Source: Plakobranchus ocellatus (Eukaryota; Mollusca; Gastropoda; Plakobranchidae). From it: a stretch of DNA of 35,282 nt. Both the position numbers and the translations under genes were made by a program. The notes under the pieces are model-generated. The model saw nothing but the letters and a program-made list of their open reading frames with translations. It was not told the origin of the DNA and did no database searches. The stretch is taken from NCBI GenBank assembly GCA_019648995.1, contig BLXT01007302.1, forward strand, positions 850,889-886,170, read 5' to 3'. Shown in pieces: positions 30,200-35,282 of the stretch (its first letter is position 1; every line of letters begins with the position of its first letter).

Positions 30200-30342
30200 T
30201 TTTTGCGAAGACACCTGGGATGGACTATCTCCCAGCAGATGCCACACTCCATCAGTGAAGTGGAGATGTCGTCCGGATCCTCCGGGTTGCTCTGGTCTCC
30301 CTGGTTACACAGCAAACACACAGACGCACTCGGAAGGATTGG
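30200..30342 (-). CDS. Kdm2: KDM2 exon: PHD finger, N-terminal part
   Basis: The acceptor is ACTTTGCAG|CCAATC. The exon reads PILPSASVCLLCNQGDQ, then SLMECGICWEIVHPRCLRK. It supplies the first two CxxC pairs and the HxxC of a C4HC3 PHD finger, matching the VTCSLCGE and LMECCICNEIVHPGCL segments of KDM2A. The donor is CGCAAAAA|GTATGG: ending there leaves two bases, and the next exon supplies the third to give Lys and keep the frame open. If the donor were missed, the frame would run nine codons and stop at 30175. Confidence 0.93.
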
Positions 30343-30838
30343 CTGCAAAGTTGAAAAGGATGAACCATTGTAAATATTACAACAGGCAGGTTCAATCCAA
30401 GCAATGGAGTATAAAATAGCAATATAGCAATACTCCATAACATGAAAACACCAATATCACGCAAGGCTAAGGTTATCCTCTATTTCAAAATCAAGAAGTC
30501 TTATTTATCACATTAGAATATTTGCGAATATCTAGGAACTAAAAAAAATATAGAGGGAAGGAGCACAAAAAAACAAAAAAAAAAAAACCACCAGCTCTAT
30601 GTTCTACTCAAAGCACTATACTTTACACGGAAATTGGCAATTACAGATCTGATGATATTTTGAAAGTTTTAAAAAAAAAACTGGATAGTAAAATTAAAGA
30701 TTATATTGAGCAAGCGCTCATACATATAAATTAAAAATAACAGTTCTGAAACAATAGCATTTCTGCTGATCACAGTTAAACCATAGACAGGACATATTTC
30801 AAGTCTTTGCTGCTGTAAACTTATCTCCAACAACTCAC

Positions 30839-31078
30839 CGCCATACACTGCCGACTGATACAGGTCTGCTTCATGCGTCCAGGGCCACCAAACTTTTTCA
30901 TGTCCTTACAGAATGTGCACTCGCCACACTCAGTCCTGGTGCAGGCCTCACACTTCTTGCACCGCGTGCGGCGGCGTTTCTGCACATTGGAGGCCGAGGC
31001 TGAGGAAGGTGTATGTCCAGCTCTGGCTCCTTTGGAAGTCTTGTACGTCTTGTAACCAAGCTTCAGCTTCTGTTTCTT
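30839..31078 (-). CDS. Kdm2: KDM2 exon: basic linker and CXXC zinc finger
   Basis: The acceptor is CTTGTTCAG|AAGAAACAG and the donor ATGGCG|GTGAGT; 240 bases, 80 codons, phase 0. A Lys-rich lead ([17 protein letters not shown]) is followed by a complete CXXC finger: [20 protein letters not shown], then [17 protein letters not shown] and ISRQC. All eight zinc-binding cysteines and the KFGG DNA-reading motif are present. In KDM2A/B this domain binds unmethylated CpG and recruits the enzyme, and in KDM2B also variant PRC1, to CpG-rich promoters. Conservation of [11 protein letters not shown] argues that CpG reading is intact. The PHD finger follows in the next exon, as in vertebrates. Confidence 0.97.
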
Positions 31079-31737
31079 CTGAACAAGTACAGGACATTAC
31101 AAAAAAGAAAAAACTATTTTAATCAGCACAGATTTAAAGGATGATAGAAAATATTGGAATTTTAGTAAGTACTCACTGATCAATCATCTTTAGCCTTAAG
31201 TATCAGATTAAAAAAAATTTACAGGCTTTCCTAACTTTAGTTCCAAATGAATCTTAAGAAAATATTTGATAAGATTGATTCTGTGTTAATTATAACTTTC
31301 AAATGATAACATTCTCTAAAGGTGTCCAAAGCTTAATGCCAATTTTTTTTAATGCAGGAGGATTCCCTTGAAATTTTTTTCTCGCAATAATAACCACTGG
31401 ATTGCTAACACACTGGCCCAGTGTGAAACTGAAAAACAGGTGGATGGTGGGGCAACGAAACTGACAGCTGAAGTGTGACACATGTTCCATTGGGCAGAAA
31501 AGATGGCCAGGGCTTCAGCCAGGCTCTTTCACAACAGAAGCTGTGGCAAGTTCAAAATTAGAGTTAACAGGCAATTCTATTCAAATTCCTACACCATTGT
31601 TTTAGATAATTAAAAAAAAAATTAAAATCTGGATGTAACTCCAAATTAATCTATTATCTATCTTACTAGCAGGATCCTACTAGCGCGTAAGCTATAATTT
31701 ACAATAACTGAAAGCTACAGAATGACAATAGCCTTAC

Positions 31738-31821
31738 CCTGATAGATTCTGGCCATCCAATCACAGGCTCTCCACTCACTGACAGCTCCTGGTCATCCTC
31801 TTTATGCTCCTCCAGAACATG
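31738..31821 (-). CDS. Kdm2: KDM2 small exon before the CXXC linker
   Basis: This 84-base exon (28 codons, phase 0) lies between GTGTGCCAG|CATGTT and ATCAGG|GTAAGG. It reads HVLEEHKEDDQELSVSGEPV then IGWPESIR. The GEPVIGWP stretch lines up with GVPIVQWP in KDM2A, which sits at the same place between the helical segment and the basic linker. It is too short for an ORF search and was found from splice sites and frame continuity. Confidence 0.85.
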
Positions 31822-32325
31822 CTGGCACACAAAAACAAAGATATTGTGGTAATTGGATTTCTTCTCGGTTTGTATGTTTTTTTTTAAACCAGAAATAATT
31901 CCATGAAGTTATGGCTCTACAAGTACAACACTTTAAAACAAATCCATATATAGAAAAAAATCTGAAAAAGGAATAGTCTGCCATAAAATTGTAAAAAAAA
32001 ATTACCCACTGCTGAAGATGTTATCTTAAATGTAAGCCTTTTACTTTTACAAATTCCATACGTTTAAAAGCATGTTATTCTACTTCAGCATGACAAATTT
32101 TTAAATTATTCCAATATTCTTAAAGTTTCACAATTAAAATCCTCACTCTTGAGCATTTTTCTACTCAAACAGAAGTTAAATAAACGTGCAACAAAACAAT
32201 TTTTCTCCTAAAAAATATCACTTTTAGTATGAAAAAAAAAAGGCCTCAAAAGCCTCAAGAGAGAAAAAATAAAGCCAAAGTTAAACGCAGCAAAATGCAG
32301 TCTTTATCTAACCCATTAGACCCAC

Positions 32326-32670
32326 CTTTAGCTCTCTCAACACAGCTTCTGGGTCCAGTAAATCTTTTGGCACTCCTCGCTTGGCTGCAGGCAGGGCCAT
32401 TAATCCACTCAGATAGTCCACCAGCTGATATACCCCCTTGAGCTCTGCGGCTGTCAGATTGATCCACTTCCTGGGACCACCACCCTCCCAGGAGTTGTTC
32501 GGGTCTGACGCAGCTTTTCTTGGCCCTCTCGGCCGACCCTGAGCCGAAGTGGGTGGCTGGTTTTCATCTTCACTAGGAGAACGCTTCACACCGCCTGCAT
32601 CAATTCTGGTGAGCTCGATGGTGACACTTTTAGAAAGTCTTGGCGTATCTTCCTCTTTCTCTGGTTTCAT
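32326..32670 (-). CDS. Kdm2: KDM2 exon: basic linker and post-JmjC helical segment
   Basis: The acceptor is TTATTCAG|ATGAAACC and the donor CTAAAG|GTGGGT; 345 bases, 115 codons, phase 0. The first 75 or so residues are charged and Ser/Pro-rich (SKSVTIELTRI, KRSPSEDENQPP, GRPRGPRKAAS). The last 40 read WINLTAAELKGVYQLVDYL and then a segment ending VLRELK. This corresponds to the LTHFELEGLRCLVDKL helices after the JmjC domain of KDM2A. The match at the C-terminal end is good; the first part is fast-evolving and assigned by position and frame only. Confidence 0.9.
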
Positions 32671-33000
32671 CTGAATAACAGCCACGCACCATGGATTATA
32701 TACACATTGAATTAACGCTAATGAAATGGTCATTCAAGCTTAGCACATGTACAAAAGACATTACTAATCAATAAAATTTAAATAAAAACACAACATTTTC
32801 AAAGTCAATTATATTCACAAAGAAGCAGCTTATTACTCTATAAAATGTAGTAGGCCATCAACATGTAAACTTTTTTACTTGTTTAACTAACATACCTTTT
32901 TTTTTTAAGCTGTCTTTATTAGCGTTAGATTCTATGACTTTCTGTTAAAACTTCACTTAGACAGAGACCATAAAAGTTGTGAAAAAGAAAAAAAGCCTAC

Positions 33001-33225
33001 TTCATCCATTGCTCGAGAAGGTGGACGAGAGTCTGGATTCCTTGACGGTGGCCTGGAGTCTTCATCCACTTGTATAAATCCCTGATCATCGTCATCAAAT
33101 GCCTCTTCTTTATCGCCAGGAGCTGATGATGCCAAGTAGGTGCGTCCAGTGAGGCAGCTTAGATAGCGGTCAACCACATACCACATTATTTCTTGATAGA
33201 ATGGGTACTTGAACTTTGTAGGGAC
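33001..33225 (-). CDS. Kdm2: KDM2 exon: post-JmjC helical region and acidic linker
   Basis: The acceptor is CTATACAG|GTCCC and the donor GATGAA|GTAGGC; length is 225 bases, phase 0 at both ends. It opens with VPTKFKYPFYQEIMWYVVDRY, the counterpart of [21 protein letters not shown] in KDM2A, so it continues the catalytic fold C-terminally. It then becomes hydrophilic: an acidic run (DDDDQ) is followed by a near-perfect local duplication, DSRPPSR-NP-DSRPPSR. The second half is probably disordered. A longer ORF starting at 33186 loses the real 5' part because it needs an ATG. Confidence 0.94.
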
Positions 33226-34019
33226 CTGTATAGAGATGTTGGAACCAAAACACAGTTTATAGATTCGAAAGATTGAACCTTTCTGTTAGATTTCATAAAA
33301 ATCTTATTCATCTCTTGCATTCACTGTAAATTACTGGCTCTGAACATTTTTTTTTTAATATGTTCTTGAATATTTCTTTTTTTTCTGTTTTTGAAATGTC
33401 AACAAAGGGTGACTAAGTATAGTCATGTCCCACCCTTCTTTCATCTTTTTTTTATGGGGGGGAGGGGATAGAACTTGTCTGTGTATGATAACCATATGCA
33501 GCGAAATTGACCTAAGCTGAAGACATAAGTCAATCATACACTTCTACAGCATTTTGAGCTCCTGTTTCTTTATTACAAATAACAATATAGTGGACTAGTA
33601 TGTGTTTGTGGATGAGTCACTGGTTTTAATCCCCCAGGACATCGACTTATCAGTGGCAGCTTGGGTTAGATAGGGCATATGGGGGATCTTCACTGTAACA
33701 TTTGCTCTTCATAAACTATTATGAAGAGCTCTTTATACAGCATCAATGATTTTGTTAATTACTTTGTTTTAGTTTTGTCTTACGTTAATTTTTTTTTGGG
33801 GGGGGGGAGTGGGGGGGTTGCTTTGCTTGACATTAATTTTTAAGGTATGTCCCTACTGTCACTTTTTATTGATCCCAAGCTCTTCAAATGACACATTTTT
33901 TTCCCAGAATTGTTTCATCAGCTTTTATGTTGGTCTAGAACAATAAACTCACAAAGCAGAAAGCAACACAGAAAGTGAAAAAATGAGATTCACAATGAAT
34001 TCTAAATTGTAAATATCTA

Positions 34020-34226
<207 letters not shown>

Positions 34227-34807
34227 TTATAAAAAATTAAAAGACCTCCAAAAATGAAAATTTTGATCTGATATTTAAACAAATAAGATTACCCTTGATT
34301 TGCTTCTGAGCTTTGAACAAGAAAAAAATTCATTATTTTAGGCATTACTTGTCTTTTAGAATACCAACATAAAGAATGGAAAAACAAATTTAAAGTTCTT
34401 TTTCCTCAAAAGTGCTTTGTGTGACTCAAAGATGCATTAAAAACTATTGTTCTATGACCACTTATTCAACAAATCTTCAAAATTATGTGGTGACTCATAT
34501 AAATGCTAACTGCTAATCACTTGACTTATAAGTTAAAATTTAAGCAAAAATTACTGCTCCCAAAAAAAATTGCTATGACCCTAACCCATTTTGGTTTTTT
34601 TTCATGGACAGTGTTTCTTTAATGCTATTATGCATGCTTTAAGGACACCTTTTACATATCAAGACACTATGCCATGGCCCAATGAGACAAATTTCATCCT
34701 GATAGGGTTGTTTAAAGAGGATGAATTTGGCCTGTGGGCAGTCAAGATGTGGAAGGAAGCTTGCCAGTTTCAACTAAACCAATCCCGTTACTCGAGGGCA
34801 GCGTTAC

Positions 34808-34961
34808 CTGATGGGATTATGAAAGTGTAGCCTTTGAGGAGCTGAATGCGTTGACAACATTCGAGAGTGTCTCCCAGGAAGGACTCCCCTTGTTTCGCTG
34901 ACAGTGTCCACTCTACATAGCGGTCAATGTTCTTTTGAGAGGGTGGGGCTAGCCAAAATAT
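34808..34961 (-). CDS. Kdm2: KDM2 exon: JmjC domain, middle/C-terminal part
   Basis: This is the first KDM2 exon in the window and is an internal exon. The acceptor reads TTGACAG before ATATTTTGG and the donor is CATCAG|GTAACG. The 154 bases encode [15 protein letters not shown], then a stretch ending [12 protein letters not shown]. This matches the KDM2A/B segment with FWLIPPT, a KQG-x-FLGD block and GYTFVIPSG. The family demethylates H3K36me1/2 in the nucleus using Fe(II) and 2-oxoglutarate, and this part forms late beta strands of the double-stranded beta helix. It ends one base into a Gly codon that the next exon completes. The HxD iron-ligand motif should lie in an earlier exon beyond the right edge, so the N-terminus is missing here. 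Family assignment is secure; KDM2A versus KDM2B does not apply if, as is usual in invertebrates, there is one copy. Confidence 0.95.
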
Positions 34962-35282
34962 CTGTCAAGTAAAAACATAAACAGAGGTCATCTCAGTTTT
35001 AACTCCAAACTGGCTTGTGATCAGCATAACTGTGTCATTTAATTGTTTACGAAATGAATGTGTGAATTACTAACGAAAAAAGAGAATGAATGATTTTGTT
35101 GATACAGCAGTGACAGCAAATCTTTGCCAATAAAAATCTAACAGTTTTCTAGAATTTAGGAGGAACTTAAAAAAAAAAAAAAATTCAATTACAAAAATCA
35201 AAATATGTGAGGGGAGCTGGGAAAACCATCCACATTGGTCAAAAATAACATTTTGAGATAAGTGTATAGTGTTATTCTACTG
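34962..35282 (-). other. Partial KDM2 intron at the right edge
   Basis: AT-rich sequence upstream of the acceptor at 34962. The preceding exon, which should carry the JmjC HxD motif, is not in the window. Confidence 0.7.

Overview
The window is eukaryotic, intron-rich and AT-rich. It contains many homopolymer and trinucleotide tracts, several tRNA-derived SINE copies and frequent ACATGTA words. Together with the protein matches this suggests an invertebrate, most likely a lophotrochozoan and probably a mollusc. That placement is inference from style; no species marker is present.

The right two thirds (about 19.2-35.0 kb, minus strand) hold most of one gene, a KDM2 histone H3K36 demethylase (KDM2A/KDM2B/FBXL10-11 family). 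Eleven exons can be placed by reading frame, splice sites and family similarity. In transcription order they carry the C-terminal half of the JmjC domain, a post-JmjC helical region, a basic linker, a CXXC zinc finger, a C4HC3 PHD finger split over two exons, a Ser/Lys-rich linker, and one 1.46-kb terminal exon with a disordered leader, the F-box and all the leucine-rich repeats. The exons join without a frame break into about 1,113 residues plus a stop. The N-terminus, including the HxD iron ligands, lies beyond the right edge.

Downstream on the same strand, at 9.15-11.70 kb, a single exon is open for 848 codons. It is a Ser/Pro/Gln/Lys-rich, largely disordered protein that I do not recognise. 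It begins at a phase-0 acceptor, contains a strong internal donor, carries three related hydrophobic motifs, and includes an antisense tRNA-like SINE fragment read as protein. It may be the tail of a separate gene or an alternative 3' end of the KDM2 gene. A weaker candidate exon on the same strand at 13.4-13.7 kb runs into a hairpin repeat.

The left 9 kb is mostly non-coding. It holds one well-supported plus-strand terminal exon (1883-2061) resembling the end of a GOLD domain, a compound trinucleotide microsatellite, an ATT tract, and two SINE copies.

The introns and spacers hold at least two small hairpin (MITE-like) families, a 169-bp tandem duplication and a palindromic 42-bp direct repeat. 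I saw no prokaryotic system, CRISPR array, viral gene or intact structural RNA gene. The points most worth following up are the unassigned 848-codon exon, its possible splicing to KDM2, and the two hairpin families.
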